A stretch of DNA of 64,000 bases, from assembly GCF_026341825.1 (NCBI RefSeq), contig NZ_JAPENY010000002.1:1583001-1647000 (forward strand), written 5' to 3'. Positions 8,089 through 16,654 of this stretch are shown in pieces. The notes under the pieces are model-generated. The model was not told the origin of the DNA, ran no database searches, and worked only from the letters and a program-made list of their open reading frames with translations. This DNA is from Streptomyces sp. NBC_00620 (GTDB lineage Bacteria > Actinomycetota > Actinomycetes > Streptomycetales > Streptomycetaceae). How positions within the stretch are numbered: position 1 is the stretch's first letter; every line of letters starts with the position of its first letter. Both the position numbers and the translations under genes were made by a program.

Positions 8089-8388
8089 ATGACCGCGTTA
8101 CGCACTCCGCTGGACCAAGTACTTGCCAGTGACATATCCGACCGCGCGTTCCGCTTGTATGCCGCTCTCGTCCTGAACACCTCGGGCGGGTGGGTCGCCC
8201 TCGCCGACATCGCCGACAGGGCCGCCCTGAACTCGCACGAGGCCCGCGGCCCGCTGGCCGAACTCAGCAGCGCGGGCCTGGCCGAGAAGAACCGCCGTTG
8301 GATATCCCACCTCAAGACGCACCGCGCGTACGTCCGCCTGTTCGACGCCACCAGCGGAACCGGCGTCGTGGGTGAGGACGCTGCATGA
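8089..8388 (+). CDS. Small winged-helix protein
   Basis: This 99-residue protein looks like a single winged helix-turn-helix domain: SDRAFRLYAALVLNTSGGW, then ALADIADRAALNSHEARG as the recognition helices and LKTHRAYVRLF as the wing. AAGGGA lies eight bases before ATG 8089. Its stop overlaps the start of the next, larger winged-helix protein (ATGA overlap), so the two are translationally coupled. A regulator of replication or a partner of the initiator is likely, but no specific family is identified. Confidence 0.72.
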   Translation: MTALRTPLDQVLASDISDRAFRLYAALVLNTSGGWVALADIADRAALNSHEARGPLAELSSAGLAEKNRRWISHLKTHRAYVRLFDATSGTGVVGEDAA

Positions 8389-9386
8389 GCCGAGCGACCA
8401 ACCGCGCCGGCGTTCGCGTCAACCGGCGCGCGCACTACGTCCATGTCGAGTCGGCGACCGTCCGAGACGCCCGCATCACGTTTCGCGCGCTCGGGTTGCT
8501 GACCTATCTCCTGGACCAGAGCGAAGACTGGAAGGTCCGATCCGAGCAGCTCTCCAAAGGTGAGGGGCGCGAGGGGCGTGACGCGGTCCGCAAGGCACTC
8601 CACGAGCTGGCCGCACACGGCTACTACCGCCTCGAGCGCCGCCAGTTCCGCAACGGCCAGCGCGCCATGGGCACGGCCATTTCCGAGTTCCCCGTCGAGC
8701 AGTGGGCCGCCGACTACCAGACGTTCGACAAGAAGCTCGACATCCCTGTGGTCGAGCAGGGAGACAGCACGTACCTCGTCGCGTACCCCGACGGCACCTT
8801 CGGGGCCGACGGCTTCGAACTCGCCCCCCGCGACGGCGCTTCCGAGAAATCTGAGGCGCCCGAGGAAGGCGAGCGAATCGACGAGAAGGAGGCCCCTGCG
8901 AAGGTGCGCGCGGCGAGGACGGCCACGCCGGGCCGCGTCACCGTACAGGCGGCCGCGGCCGCAGAGCAGAAGACCGCGGAGAGAAGGGCCACCGCCGCGG
9001 ACAAAGCCGCGGAGAAGACGGCGCTCGACGAGGCGGCCGCTCAAGTTGCGACCTGGTGGTGGGATCACGCGAAGCAGCATCTCGGCGCATACGTCGGCGC
9101 CAAGGGCGGTTTCGTTGCCATGCGCGGGCAGGTCCGTTCCGCGCTCGTCGCGGGCTACAGCCAGAAGGAATGTGCCCGTGCCTTGCAGCACGCCCGCAGG
9201 CACTGGCCCAGCGCGCAGCAATGGCAAGACGCGCTCGGCGTCGCTACCAACCACATCCAGCCTCATCAGCGCAACGGCCGGGTCGCCTACAGCGATTCCG
9301 CCACCTGGGGCTCGCAGGAGATCCCGGGTGAAGCGCCCGCCGCCACCGCCTCTGACGACGCCGCGTTCGGCGTCCTTGAGACCTGA
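8385..9386 (+). CDS. Replication initiator-like winged-helix protein
   Basis: The 333-residue protein has an N-terminal winged helix (about 15-105) with VRDARITFRALGLLTYLLDQ and the recognition region GREGRDAVRKALHELAAHGY, as in phage replisome organisers and plasmid initiators. A long Ala/Glu/Lys-rich linker follows (about 145-215). The C-terminal domain (about 215-300) contains WWWDHAKQHLGAYVGAKGG and repeated tryptophans, and is probably the loader- or helicase-contacting part. The next gene is a DnaC-like ATPase, the classic partner. It most likely binds an origin inside or near this block; the inverted repeat at 13852-13941 is one candidate site. Confidence 0.72.
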   Translation: MSRATNRAGVRVNRRAHYVHVESATVRDARITFRALGLLTYLLDQSEDWKVRSEQLSKGEGREGRDAVRKALHELAAHGYYRLERRQFRNGQRAMGTAISEFPVEQWAADYQTFDKKLDIPVVEQGDSTYLVAYPDGTFGADGFELAPRDGASEKSEAPEEGERIDEKEAPAKVRAARTATPGRVTVQAAAAAEQKTAERRATAADKAAEKTALDEAAAQVATWWWDHAKQHLGAYVGAKGGFVAMRGQVRSALVAGYSQKECARALQHARRHWPSAQQWQDALGVATNHIQPHQRNGRVAYSDSATWGSQEIPGEAPAATASDDAAFGVLET

Positions 9387-9406
9387 CCATGAGGAGTGTG
9401 CCTTTG

Positions 9407-10225
9407 ATGTCGGTCGCCACGGACACCACGGCCATCGCCCAAGGCCGTGAGCCAAAGCGCCTATTTGAGGTCACTGACGGAGTCCTCGAGGCTCTCCGAC
9501 GTGGTGGGGCAGACCTGAGCCAGCTGGGCGTCCCCGAACAGGCGGGGTCGGAGAACGGCTTGTGGGAGGACGTGTCCGTTCCCCAAGCCCGTGCTCTCAA
9601 AGCCATCTGGATGAACAGCATGCGGGAGGCCGCCCACGATGAGTATCTGCGGTGGCGCCTTGACCAACTTGCCCCGGAGCAGATGCCGAACACGCTGCGG
9701 AACTGGATGAATTCCCTGATCCAGGCAAAGCGGAGCAAGGCCCGCCCGGAGACTCTGAACCTGATCGTGCCCGGCAACATCGGCAGCGGGAAGACGACCG
9801 CGCTTGCCGCGCTCGGCAACGAGGCCAGCGAGCACGGCCTCGTCGTCAGGTTCGTGAAGCACACCACCTACTTGACGTGGCGTCGGCCCGATGGCGGTCC
9901 CAACGGCCTGACGTCGTACGCCGTGAGGAAGCGGCACGTCGAGGCGGATCTGCTCATCCTCGACGAGCTGTGCGGCGAGATGGACGGCATCGCCACGGAG
10001 TTCGCACGCCGGGAGACCATCGACCTCGTCGACTCCCGGCTCGCGGCCGGCCGCGCCACGGCGTTCACAACCAACCTCAAGAGCCGCAGTACGTCCAACA
10101 GCCCGGCCCCCGGCATTGCCGACATCCTCGGCGAGCGTCTCCTGTCCCGTATCGAGGCCCGCGCGTACCTGATGAGGATCCAGGGGCCGGACCGCCGGAA
10201 GCCGAAGCAGCCGCTCGACTGGTAG
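9407..10225 (+). CDS. DnaC-like helicase-loading ATPase
   Basis: This 272-residue protein has an AAA+ core with Walker A GNIGSGKT at 123-130, Walker B DLLILDEL at 181-188, a sensor-like AFTTNLKS and an arginine-finger region GERLLSRIEAR. These are features of DnaC/IstB-type loaders. It is expected to place the host replicative helicase at an origin opened by the upstream winged-helix protein. ATG 9407 is chosen because GAGGAG lies 10 nt before it; an ATG at 9389 is also in frame. No helicase or polymerase gene is visible in the window, so replication probably uses host enzymes. Confidence 0.85.
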   Translation: MSVATDTTAIAQGREPKRLFEVTDGVLEALRRGGADLSQLGVPEQAGSENGLWEDVSVPQARALKAIWMNSMREAAHDEYLRWRLDQLAPEQMPNTLRNWMNSLIQAKRSKARPETLNLIVPGNIGSGKTTALAALGNEASEHGLVVRFVKHTTYLTWRRPDGGPNGLTSYAVRKRHVEADLLILDELCGEMDGIATEFARRETIDLVDSRLAAGRATAFTTNLKSRSTSNSPAPGIADILGERLLSRIEARAYLMRIQGPDRRKPKQPLDW

Positions 10226-10376
10226 ACCCGTCCAGCGAATCACTCATACACAGCCGAAAACTGACGTGGCGTGAGCGACGCCAGAGCGCGGGTGTGAAAG
10301 ACGCTATATCGTTTGGTCGACTCGGAAGGTGATGAGCATAAGCCGACCGGGAAGACCCGAATGAAGGGATGGTGTC

Positions 10377-11564
10377 TTGCCGACGCTGTCGAATTTCCGC
10401 ACCCCCAAGGGCGGCAAGCCGAAGCCGCCCAACGAATCTGGTGTGCCCCCACTGACCTGGCCGGAGAAGATTCTCGCCGGATCCGCCGCTCTCGGTGCGG
10501 CCGGCGTTGGCGGGCTGGGCCTGGCAGCATCCTTTGACACCGTGGCGGTTGCCGCCGAGCGGTGGGGGTTCTCAGAGCCGTGGATGCTGCCTGGGGCTAT
10601 CGACTCCGCGATCCCCGTCTTCACCGTCGCCAACCTGATGCTGATCCGGATGGACATGGCGCTGGGGTGGGTGCGGCTCGTGCCCTGGGTGCTCACCCTC
10701 GTCACGTGCGCGCTGAACGTCGCGGCGGGAGCGTCCCTCTGGGCGAAGGTGGCGCACGGCACGATGCCGCTGCTGTGGGTGGCGTCCTCCGAGATCGCCG
10801 GGCACATATACGCCGTCCGCATAGGAGCCGCCACCAACCGCCGTATGGAGAAGGTCCGTCGGGCCCGATGGGCTCTGTCCCCGGTACCCACTTTCCTACT
10901 CTGGCGTCGCATGCAGCTGTGGGAGCTGACGTCGTACAACGAGGTCCTCCAGCTCGAGCAGGAGCGACTCGTCTACCAAGCGCAGCTCCGCAGCAGGTTC
11001 GGGCGGGCGTGGCGCAGGAAGGCGCCCGTGGCGTCACTCCTGCCGTTGCGGCTCGTCGGCGCTGGCGTCCCGCTCGCTGAGTCGGCCCCCGCAGGTCTCC
11101 GCGCGGCAGCCATCGATCCCACTGGCGTCTTCGCTGAGTCGGTCGAGGAGCTGCCAGCGCTGCCGGCGCCGGCCACGCCTCCGGCGCCGGCCGCAGTACC
11201 CGCCACGGCTCCGGCCTCCACAGCTCCGGCGGCGGTCAACAAACCGAGCCCGATCACGGCCACCGTGCAGCCGCAGTCGCAGCCGCAGAGGGGTATCCCT
11301 CACTGGAGCAGCGAAGACGGGCTGTACGAGATCATCAAGGACGTCATCGACAACGGGCACCGGGAGGTATTCGAGCCTGGCGGCCCGCTGACCGGCGGCG
11401 AGATCGCGAGCGTCCTCGGGCACAGCGAGGGCAATGGGCGAAAAGTGCGCCAGCGGCTCATCAAGATCTACGCGGCCGAGCGCGGTGTCACCCTGCCGCC
11501 GAGGGCAACCATCGACGACGTGTTCACCGCGTTCGCCCATCCGCTGACGGCAGTTAGCCCGTAA
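10377..11564 (+). CDS. DUF2637-type membrane protein with a C-terminal DNA-binding-like domain
   Basis: This 395-residue protein has an N-terminal membrane domain of about four helices (about 23-150): WPEKILAGSAALGAAGVGG, IDSAIPVFTVANLMLIRMD, VLTLVTCALNVAAGAS and a segment near PLLWVASSEIAGHIY. This is the DUF2637/Spd-like arrangement common on Streptomyces plasmids and conjugative elements. A Pro/Ala linker (about 255-310) leads to a C-terminal winged-helix-like part (about 322-380; GGEIASVLGHSEGNGRKVR). The start is TTG 10377 with AAGGGA seven bases upstream. Its presence in the replication block is a plasmid-like trait of this element. Confidence 0.78.
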   Translation: MPTLSNFRTPKGGKPKPPNESGVPPLTWPEKILAGSAALGAAGVGGLGLAASFDTVAVAAERWGFSEPWMLPGAIDSAIPVFTVANLMLIRMDMALGWVRLVPWVLTLVTCALNVAAGASLWAKVAHGTMPLLWVASSEIAGHIYAVRIGAATNRRMEKVRRARWALSPVPTFLLWRRMQLWELTSYNEVLQLEQERLVYQAQLRSRFGRAWRRKAPVASLLPLRLVGAGVPLAESAPAGLRAAAIDPTGVFAESVEELPALPAPATPPAPAAVPATAPASTAPAAVNKPSPITATVQPQSQPQRGIPHWSSEDGLYEIIKDVIDNGHREVFEPGGPLTGGEIASVLGHSEGNGRKVRQRLIKIYAAERGVTLPPRATIDDVFTAFAHPLTAVSP

Positions 11565-11644
11565 GGCATCCTGCCCCTACCCGTACCGATGCGGGGGCCC
11601 CCACCCCGGGGTAGGTGCCCGCCGCCTGCATGATCGGACCCGCC

Positions 11645-12058
11645 ATGACACCGGAGATCCTGGCCCGGATCACCGCCGCACGCGCACAGCGCGACTTGTC
11701 TGACCTCGCTCGCCAAGCGGTGGGCACCACCGCCGCGGACACCACCCCCGCCGAGCGCATCCGCGCGGCGCGCCGCCTGCGGCAGATGGCTCACGAGATC
11801 GTCGACCTCGTAGTCCTGGCGGAAGCCCTGTCGGGCGCGCCTTGGGAAGAGATCACAGACGCGCTGAGCCGCCGTGACCCCCGCACGGTGGAAGGTGAAT
11901 ACTCCGACGCGGTCGCCGACTGGAAAGCCATGACCGAGGACGACATGACGGCTGCGGCCGTCGGCTCCGAGGGCCTGGATTCCTGGTACGCCCGGCACCG
12001 CGAGGACCACGACCCGGACGCACGAAATGCCGTCTCTGATCTGGTGAATAGACATTGA
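11645..12058 (+). CDS. Unrecognised 137-aa helical protein
   Basis: The protein starts MTPEILARITAARAQRDLSD and is mostly alpha-helical and charged. The phrase ALSGAPWEEITDALSRRDP resembles helix-turn-helix-like segments of small actinobacterial DNA-binding proteins, but a family cannot be assigned. The ribosome site is weak. It lies between the DUF2637 gene and the ATPase gene, whose leader begins right after its stop codon. Confidence 0.6.
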   Translation: MTPEILARITAARAQRDLSDLARQAVGTTAADTTPAERIRAARRLRQMAHEIVDLVVLAEALSGAPWEEITDALSRRDPRTVEGEYSDAVADWKAMTEDDMTAAAVGSEGLDSWYARHREDHDPDARNAVSDLVNRH

Positions 12059-12173
12059 ACGGGCCTTCGGCCACGTAGAATAGTACAGCGACGGAAACGG
12101 TGAGAGGTTAACGCCTTCGCCGTCGCATCCTCCGCGGGAGAGCAACCCGGGGAACCCGAACGAAGGAACACCG
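12054..12173 (+). promoter_or_regulatory. Leader/promoter region of the RecA/Sak4-like ATPase gene
   Basis: TTGAAC at 12054 and TAGAAT 15 nt later resemble a weak -35/-10 pair. The sequence GGGAGAGCAACCC at 12136-12148 is identical to 7285-7297 in the other rightward control region, and a good ribosome site (GAAGGAAC) precedes ATG 12174. The shared 13-mer suggests a common leader element. Confidence 0.4.
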
Positions 12174-13853
12174 ATGCCTGGTACCACTACGCCCCTGCGC
12201 GAACGCAGATCCCGGATGCCGACCGGTCTCCCCAACCCGCCGATGATCCTGCTCGCCGGGCAAGAGAAAACCGGCAAGAGCCACGAAGCGGTTTTAGGCA
12301 CCAGCTCCGACCTGGTCGGCATGACGTACTGGATCGAGATCGGTGGTCTTGAGGGGACCGCGGACTACTACGGCCGCATCAAGGGCGCCCGGTACGAGAT
12401 CGTTGAGCACGACGGCACCTATCAGGACATCCTCGACGCGGTCCGCTGGGCCGTTGCTCAGCCACCCGTCGACGGCAAGGCGAACATGATCGTCGTCGAC
12501 AACGTGAGCAATCTGTGGGACATGCTCAGCGACGAGCAAGCCCTGTACGCGCGGAGACGCGCTATGTGGAAGGCGCAGGAGAACCGTAGACGCGTCCCCA
12601 CGCTGGACGACCCCGTCGTCGTCGACCCGGACCTGTGGAACCGCGCCAAGGACCGGTGGGGCGAGATCCTTTGGCTGCTCCGACGGCACTCAGGCCCGAC
12701 GTTGCTGCTCGCCCGCCAGGAGATCGTCACCGCGTTCGAGAACGACAAGCCCACTCGGAACAGGACCCGCAAGATCAAGGCGGAGAAGAACCTCCCGGCC
12801 GCGGTCGACGCCATCGTGGAACTTCACAGCCTCGGCGAGGCGTACCTGACCGGCGTTCGCACCCTGCACTGGGAGATCAAGCCCGGCGAGAGCACTCGGT
12901 TCGACGACTTCAGCATCGACGAACTCTTGCGACGCCTCGGATTCGAGGAGGCCGCCACCGCCCGGCAGGTTACCGAGTCCCGGCCGGAGGCGTACCTCGA
13001 CGAGCAGCAGAACCAGCATCCTCAGCAGCAGAGCCCGCAAGGACAGCCGCAGCCTGCCCCGCAGGCAGGCAAGCACCCGAGGCTGGCCGACGAGCAGGCG
13101 GCCAAGCTGGTCCGCCAAGCCCTCGAAGACGGGAACGACCCGGAGGCGTGCCTCCACGCCATCCGCCAGGAATGGGGGGTCCGCACGCTCCAGCAGGTCG
13201 TCATCACGACGCCGTGGGGCGAGATGAGCGCGGACGCGGCGATCACCCGATCCCTCGCGTACATCAAGGAGCGCGCCGACCAGAAGCAGCAGGGCGCCCC
13301 CCACGGGCAGGGGAACACTTCGGAACAGCAGGGGCAGCGCGCAAGCAACGGCCCACCGCTGGAGCAGACCGGGCAGGAGCAGGCCCGCGCGCACGTGGCG
13401 CCCGCCGAGCAGTCGCCCCCGGGCGAGACCGATGCGCCTCCGCTGCCGCCGGACCCGCAGGCCGACGAGGCGCCCCCCAACGAGTCCGCGGAGGAGACCA
13501 GCGCGGCCGAGGAGCCGCAGGACGTCGTCCCTCCCGTCACCGCCCGACCGCGGCGCTCCCGGACCAAGAACGAGGGGATCGCCTACCAGGCGCTGATGGA
13601 CGAGGCCGAGGTCCAGGCCCGGGTGAAGTGCATAACGGTGGGTGAGCACCTGGGGGCGATCTCCGAGGATGGAGAGCCTGGCCTCGCCACACTGCGGGAC
13701 TTCGTCCGGGCACACCGCGACGGGGTGGCCGCTGCTCTGGCGGAGGCAGGAGAAACAGAGCTCGCTGACGCCTACCGCGCCGCGCCGATGCCGGACGTAC
13801 AGATCACGAAGAAGTTCGCGGCGTACTTCGGTGCCGCGCTTGTCACGCATTGA
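12174..13853 (+). CDS. RecA/Sak4-like phage ATPase (recombination or single-strand annealing)
   Basis: The 559-residue protein has a P-loop GQEKTGKS at 29-36 directly after a hydrophobic strand, a Walker B-like strand MIVVDNVSN near residue 108, and a catalytic core up to about residue 250 in the style of phage AAA_24/Sak4 recombination ATPases. Gln/Pro-rich linkers follow, then a middle helical segment (about 300-365) and a separate C-terminal domain (about 460-559). It probably acts in recombination or recombination-dependent replication with the SSB encoded on the other strand. Its stop codon lies within the first arm of a 21-bp inverted repeat. Confidence 0.75.
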   Translation: MPGTTTPLRERRSRMPTGLPNPPMILLAGQEKTGKSHEAVLGTSSDLVGMTYWIEIGGLEGTADYYGRIKGARYEIVEHDGTYQDILDAVRWAVAQPPVDGKANMIVVDNVSNLWDMLSDEQALYARRRAMWKAQENRRRVPTLDDPVVVDPDLWNRAKDRWGEILWLLRRHSGPTLLLARQEIVTAFENDKPTRNRTRKIKAEKNLPAAVDAIVELHSLGEAYLTGVRTLHWEIKPGESTRFDDFSIDELLRRLGFEEAATARQVTESRPEAYLDEQQNQHPQQQSPQGQPQPAPQAGKHPRLADEQAAKLVRQALEDGNDPEACLHAIRQEWGVRTLQQVVITTPWGEMSADAAITRSLAYIKERADQKQQGAPHGQGNTSEQQGQRASNGPPLEQTGQEQARAHVAPAEQSPPGETDAPPLPPDPQADEAPPNESAEETSAAEEPQDVVPPVTARPRRSRTKNEGIAYQALMDEAEVQARVKCITVGEHLGAISEDGEPGLATLRDFVRAHRDGVAAALAEAGETELADAYRAAPMPDVQITKKFAAYFGAALVTH

Positions 13854-13941
13854 GGTGACGTGAGGTGACGCGCGCCCGGAGCCCTCTGGGCGCGCCCTCC
13901 GCGCCTTCACAGTGTTCCCTCGCGTCACCTCACCTCACCTC
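13852..13941. repeat. 21-bp inverted repeat built from GAGGTGACG units
   Basis: The left arm (13852-13872) contains two GAGGTGACG-like units in tandem. The right arm (13921-13941) is its reverse complement with one mismatch in 21 bp, and the arms are 48 bp apart. It starts at the stop codon of the ATPase gene and opens the GCGCGC-rich non-coding tract. Tandem units plus an inverted arrangement are typical of initiator or partition-protein binding sites. Confidence 0.65.
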
Positions 13942-14427
13942 CGCAGCGCGCCCACGATCCTTCGCCGGCGCGCTACGTGATCATGCGCGCGCCCTCCCAG
14001 CCCTCCCAGCCCTTCAATGCGGACCCGCGCCGCGCGCACTGGCGCGCCCATTTCGATGGCGCGCCCACCCTGCCGCGCCGCGCGCTGGATTGAGGCGCGC
14101 CCTTCGCGCGCGGACAGGCGCTCCTTCCTGCTGACCGCGCGCGCCCCGGATCGGCGCGCGGCGCGCCGGCCGGACAGCAGCGCGCGCCATGATCGGCGCG
14201 CGGCGCGCGCTGCGGGAAGACAGGCCGATCGAGGGCGCGCCCAGCCCGCGCGCGCCTTCCGGATTCCAGGCCCGCAGCGGTTGACCTGCGAATTCTCGGT
14301 AGCCGCGCCGCGCGTGGTCGTGTAGCGCGCGCTGTCATCTCAGCGGCGCGGGTGGGTCAGGAGCTGGCGCGCGCAGCCCGTGAGCGCGCCCTCGACCGCG
14401 CGGGAACGGCGCGCTGCAGGCGCGGGA

Positions 14428-14458
14428 ACCTCCCCGAGCGGCGCGCGCCCGGGGAGGT
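14428..14458. terminator. Hairpin in the GCGCGC tract
   Basis: The arms ACCTCCCC (14428-14435) and GGGGAGGT (14451-14458) form an 8-bp stem with a GC-rich loop. It is a possible second terminator for the leftward gene ending at 14569. Confidence 0.45.
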
Positions 14459-14512
14459 GAGTGCGCCTACCCACGCGCGCGGCCGCGCCGTCCAAGCGCG
14501 CCCGAAGACGAC

Positions 14513-14540
14513 GAAGGGCGCGCCATCGGGCGCGCCCTTC
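14513..14540 (-). terminator. Terminator hairpin of the leftward gene ending at 14569
   Basis: GAAGGGCGCGCC and GGCGCGCCCTTC form a perfect 12-bp stem with a 4-nt loop, 28 nt beyond the stop codon. The leftward strand continues with a short pyrimidine-rich stretch. Confidence 0.65.
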
Positions 14541-14568
14541 ATCATGCTTCGAACATCGCGGCGCGCCT

Positions 14569-15390
14569 CTACGGCGCGCGCCTCTGGGACGTCCGGCGGA
14601 CCGCGCGTTCGTCCTTGCGCGCCTCTGCCCGCCCTGCCCGCCTGCCGTCGCGGACCTGGTGCAAGAGCTTGGACAGCTCCTCAGGGTGGGCCTCACCGAG
14701 AAGACGGAGCGCCTGCAGGCGGACGTTCGGCTCGCTCGGCATCCGACCGTGGCGCGCGTCCGCGTACTGGACGGCGTAGCGCAGATAGCGCGCCTCGGAC
14801 TCCACCCGTTGACGGAACTCGGCAATGCGGGCGTCGTCTGCCTTCTGGCTCTTTCCGAGCGCCGATGCCGGCAGGAAGCGGGTCGGTTCTTCCATCATCA
14901 GGCGGCAGATCGCTTCAGCCCTGGCCGCTACTCTCGGTGATCGAAAGCCGAGTGCGCGTACTCGCGGCGGAATCGGGGCACCGGTGGGGTCCTCGAGGAT
15001 GTGCGCGGTCCAGCGGCGTTCGAAGGCTTGGTCATCGAGAGCCGCAAGATACTTGGCTTCCTTGTGCGCCAGGTCGTCGACGGCGTCCTGGAAGGGTGGC
15101 ATCGCGGCTTGGAGGCTGGTCCGGAACGGGGCGATGCGTGCCTGCTGCTCGCGCTTACTCTCCCCGTCAAGACGGGGGTGGAACGACTTCGCTTGACGGA
15201 TCGCACTCTCCAGCGCGTCGAGAGTCTGTGTGGCCAACGTCGGAGAAGCCAATGCCGCGGCCTGGACGTCGCGGGGGATGCGCCGGCCGGAGCCGCCGGT
15301 GATGTAGTCGACCACCGCGTGCATGAAGGCGTCGTCATCGAGCGAAGCCATGCGCTCAATCTCAGCGTCGACGTCCTGCGCATCGGCCAT
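14569..15390 (-). CDS. Unrecognised 273-aa charged helical protein
   Basis: ATG 15390 has GAGGAG 11 nt upstream and begins MADAQDVDAEIERMASLDDD. The protein is almost wholly alpha-helical, rich in Ala, Arg and Glu, and has a repeated theme of short helices ending in RxPRxxRA-like turns (IPRDVQAAALASPTLA, then IPPRVRALGFRSPRVAARA). The last residues (RRTSQRRAP) are encoded by the GCGCGC tract. No family is recognised. It is the most downstream gene of the leftward lysis/tail side and has its own terminator. Confidence 0.65.
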   Translation of the reverse strand: MADAQDVDAEIERMASLDDDAFMHAVVDYITGGSGRRIPRDVQAAALASPTLATQTLDALESAIRQAKSFHPRLDGESKREQQARIAPFRTSLQAAMPPFQDAVDDLAHKEAKYLAALDDQAFERRWTAHILEDPTGAPIPPRVRALGFRSPRVAARAEAICRLMMEEPTRFLPASALGKSQKADDARIAEFRQRVESEARYLRYAVQYADARHGRMPSEPNVRLQALRLLGEAHPEELSKLLHQVRDGRRAGRAEARKDERAVRRTSQRRAP

Positions 15391-15683
15391 GCGGTGAACT
15401 CTCCTCTTCGGGTCGTGGTGGCCCGTTGCTCCGGGGCCGGTGAGCCCAGTACCGGGACACAGGCGAGGTGACCGCACCATTGACGCGTGTGCCGGATCCT
15501 CGCAGGAGCATCCGCTCCCCGGCCCCGAGCGCTCTACGCGCGCCCGGTTGTCTCGATGCTGACGTCGGGCATACACCGGCCGAAGCCGGCGCCCAGGCGA
15601 AGGAAGACACCGCAGTGTCCTGTAACCAACCCGACGGGAATCTCAACGCGGTAGCGGTGCGGCCACCTCTTCGGCAGATGGTA
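15391..15683. other. Non-coding gap of about 290 bp
   Basis: No gene is supported between the 273-aa gene and the holin-like gene terminator. A small palindrome GACACCGCAGTGTC lies at about 15609. This stretch should hold the leftward promoter of the 273-aa gene, but the 16-copy motif is not clearly present. Confidence 0.35.
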
Positions 15684-15706
15684 CCCGCCGGCCGGGGCCG
15701 GACGGG
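15684..15706 (-). terminator. Terminator hairpin after the holin-like gene
   Basis: CCCGCCGGCC pairs with GGCCGGACGGG (one bulge), 12 nt beyond the holin-like gene stop codon. Confidence 0.55.
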
Positions 15707-15717
15707 CGCCGTGGGCC

Positions 15718-16038
15718 CTATTCGGCCTGCTGAGGCGACTTCTTGGTCGTCAGGGCCTCGATCACCGGTGCGAGCGTGCTCGGCTTCCACACGAGGTCGT
15801 AGCTCGTCTGGGAGGCCGCCAGCACGCCGAGAATGGTCGCGGCCGTCAGTGAGCCGTGCTGCAACTGATCCAGGCCTCCGTCCGCCGCCACGGTGAGCAC
15901 GCCGGCCACCACCGCGGCGACGACCGCCACGATCTTCTTCGCCTTCGCCGACCAGGCGGGCCTCTGCACCACCGCGGTGAGCAGCGGGAGTACCGCGCCC
16001 ACCTGGGCGCCGGTTGTCAGGGAGTCGAGCGCTGTCAT
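15718..16038 (-). CDS. Holin-like small membrane protein
   Basis: The 106-residue protein has two or three hydrophobic segments (GAVLPLLTAVVQ, KIVAVVAAVVAGVLTVAAD and LTAATILGVLAASQTSYDLV) and a charged C-terminus ending SPQQAE. This is the size and layout of holins found near lysins and tail genes in actinophages. Holins open the membrane for an endolysin without a signal peptide, as encoded at 4057-4977. ATG 16038 has GAAGGG upstream; an ATG six codons earlier lacks one. It lies next to another membrane-anchored coiled-coil protein, together forming a lysis-type pair distant from the endolysin. Confidence 0.68.
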   Translation of the reverse strand: MTALDSLTTGAQVGAVLPLLTAVVQRPAWSAKAKKIVAVVAAVVAGVLTVAADGGLDQLQHGSLTAATILGVLAASQTSYDLVWKPSTLAPVIEALTTKKSPQQAE

Positions 16039-16115
16039 GCGAGTCCAGCCCTTCATACGTGGTTGTGTGTCGGGCGGACTGTGCGCGGCGCCGGAGGCTT
16101 GCGTCGTGTGCTGGC

Positions 16116-16535
16116 TCAGTCGCCGAGGTCTTCGGCGATCTCGCGCGGCGCAGTGGGAGCGGGGCCCTGGTGGAGGTTGGCGAGCATGGCCCGGAGTTGG
16201 TGGATGTAGTCGACGGCCGCGGCCTTCCAGCGGCGCCACTGCCGCTGTTCTTCCTCGAGCGTTTCCACCTTCCGCTCGAGCACGGTCTGCTTGGTCTCCA
16301 ACGTTGCTACGCGCTCGAGGGTCTGGGCGGTGGCGGCGCGCTGCTGTTCCAGGAGGCCGGTGAAGCCCTCGGTCACGGTGGTGACCGCGGCGATGAAGGT
16401 CTTCGATTCGGCCAAGTTCGCGTCTTGGTCGTTCTTGCGCTTGTGCTGGCGGTGCACGAGCCATGCGCCGCCGAGGACACCCGTCATGCCGCACAGCGGA
16501 GTCAGGACGGGCGCCAGCGACAGGAGCCAGTCCAC
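16116..16535 (-). CDS. Membrane-anchored coiled-coil protein of lysis-cassette type
   Basis: The 139-residue protein has one N-terminal transmembrane helix (about 3-27: LLSLAPVLTPLCGMTGVLGG) and a basic stop-transfer stretch (HRQHKRK). A long coiled coil over about 42-105 follows (LEQQRAATAQTLERVATLE and TVLERKVETLEEEQRQW), with a short acidic tail. Actinophages often encode such a protein beside the holin; it may be a second holin or a pinholin partner. A leftward motif copy lies 105 nt before its start, after the stop of the 119-aa gene. Confidence 0.65.
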   Translation of the reverse strand: MDWLLSLAPVLTPLCGMTGVLGGAWLVHRQHKRKNDQDANLAESKTFIAAVTTVTEGFTGLLEQQRAATAQTLERVATLETKQTVLERKVETLEEEQRQWRRWKAAAVDYIHQLRAMLANLHQGPAPTAPREIAEDLGD

Positions 16536-16639
16536 TGGCGCCTCCTCGTCGGTCCGGTGGTCGGAGTGGGGTGCGCGGGAACCGGGGCCCGAGTCAGGCC
16601 CACGGTTCCCCGCAACCGTGACGATGGAGGTCCGCGGGG

Positions 16640-16650
16640 GCTAGCGTCGC
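16640..16650 (-). promoter_or_regulatory. Leftward intergenic motif, copy 3
   Basis: The transcribed strand reads GCGACGCTAGC, starting 5 nt after the stop codon of the 119-aa gene. It is followed by a CCCCGC/GCGGGG hairpin before the coiled-coil gene. Confidence 0.6.
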
Positions 16651-16654
16651 CCGC

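Larger units (their letters stand above)
13870..14600. other. GCGCGC/GGCGCGCC-rich non-coding tract, candidate origin or partition site
   Basis: About 730 bp hold at least nine GGCGCGCC palindromes and many more GCGCGC steps, on average every 20-25 bp. Base composition alone predicts well under one GGCGCGCC here. No reading frame is convincing; short frames on both strands are artefacts of the composition. The tract separates the rightward replication block from leftward lysis and virion genes and ends inside the last codons of the gene at 14569. Hairpins lie at 14428-14458 and 14513-14540. Confidence 0.6.

Noticed and set aside
12110..12173. Possible c-di-AMP or other riboswitch before the ATPase gene
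   Set aside because: The GGGAGAGCAACCC text is suggestive, but the conserved blocks and a pseudoknot-forming layout known for that class are not present.
13865..14600. Open frames within the GCGCGC tract
   Set aside because: They are Arg/Ala/Pro-rich translations of the repeat in every frame on both strands, without starts or conserved text.
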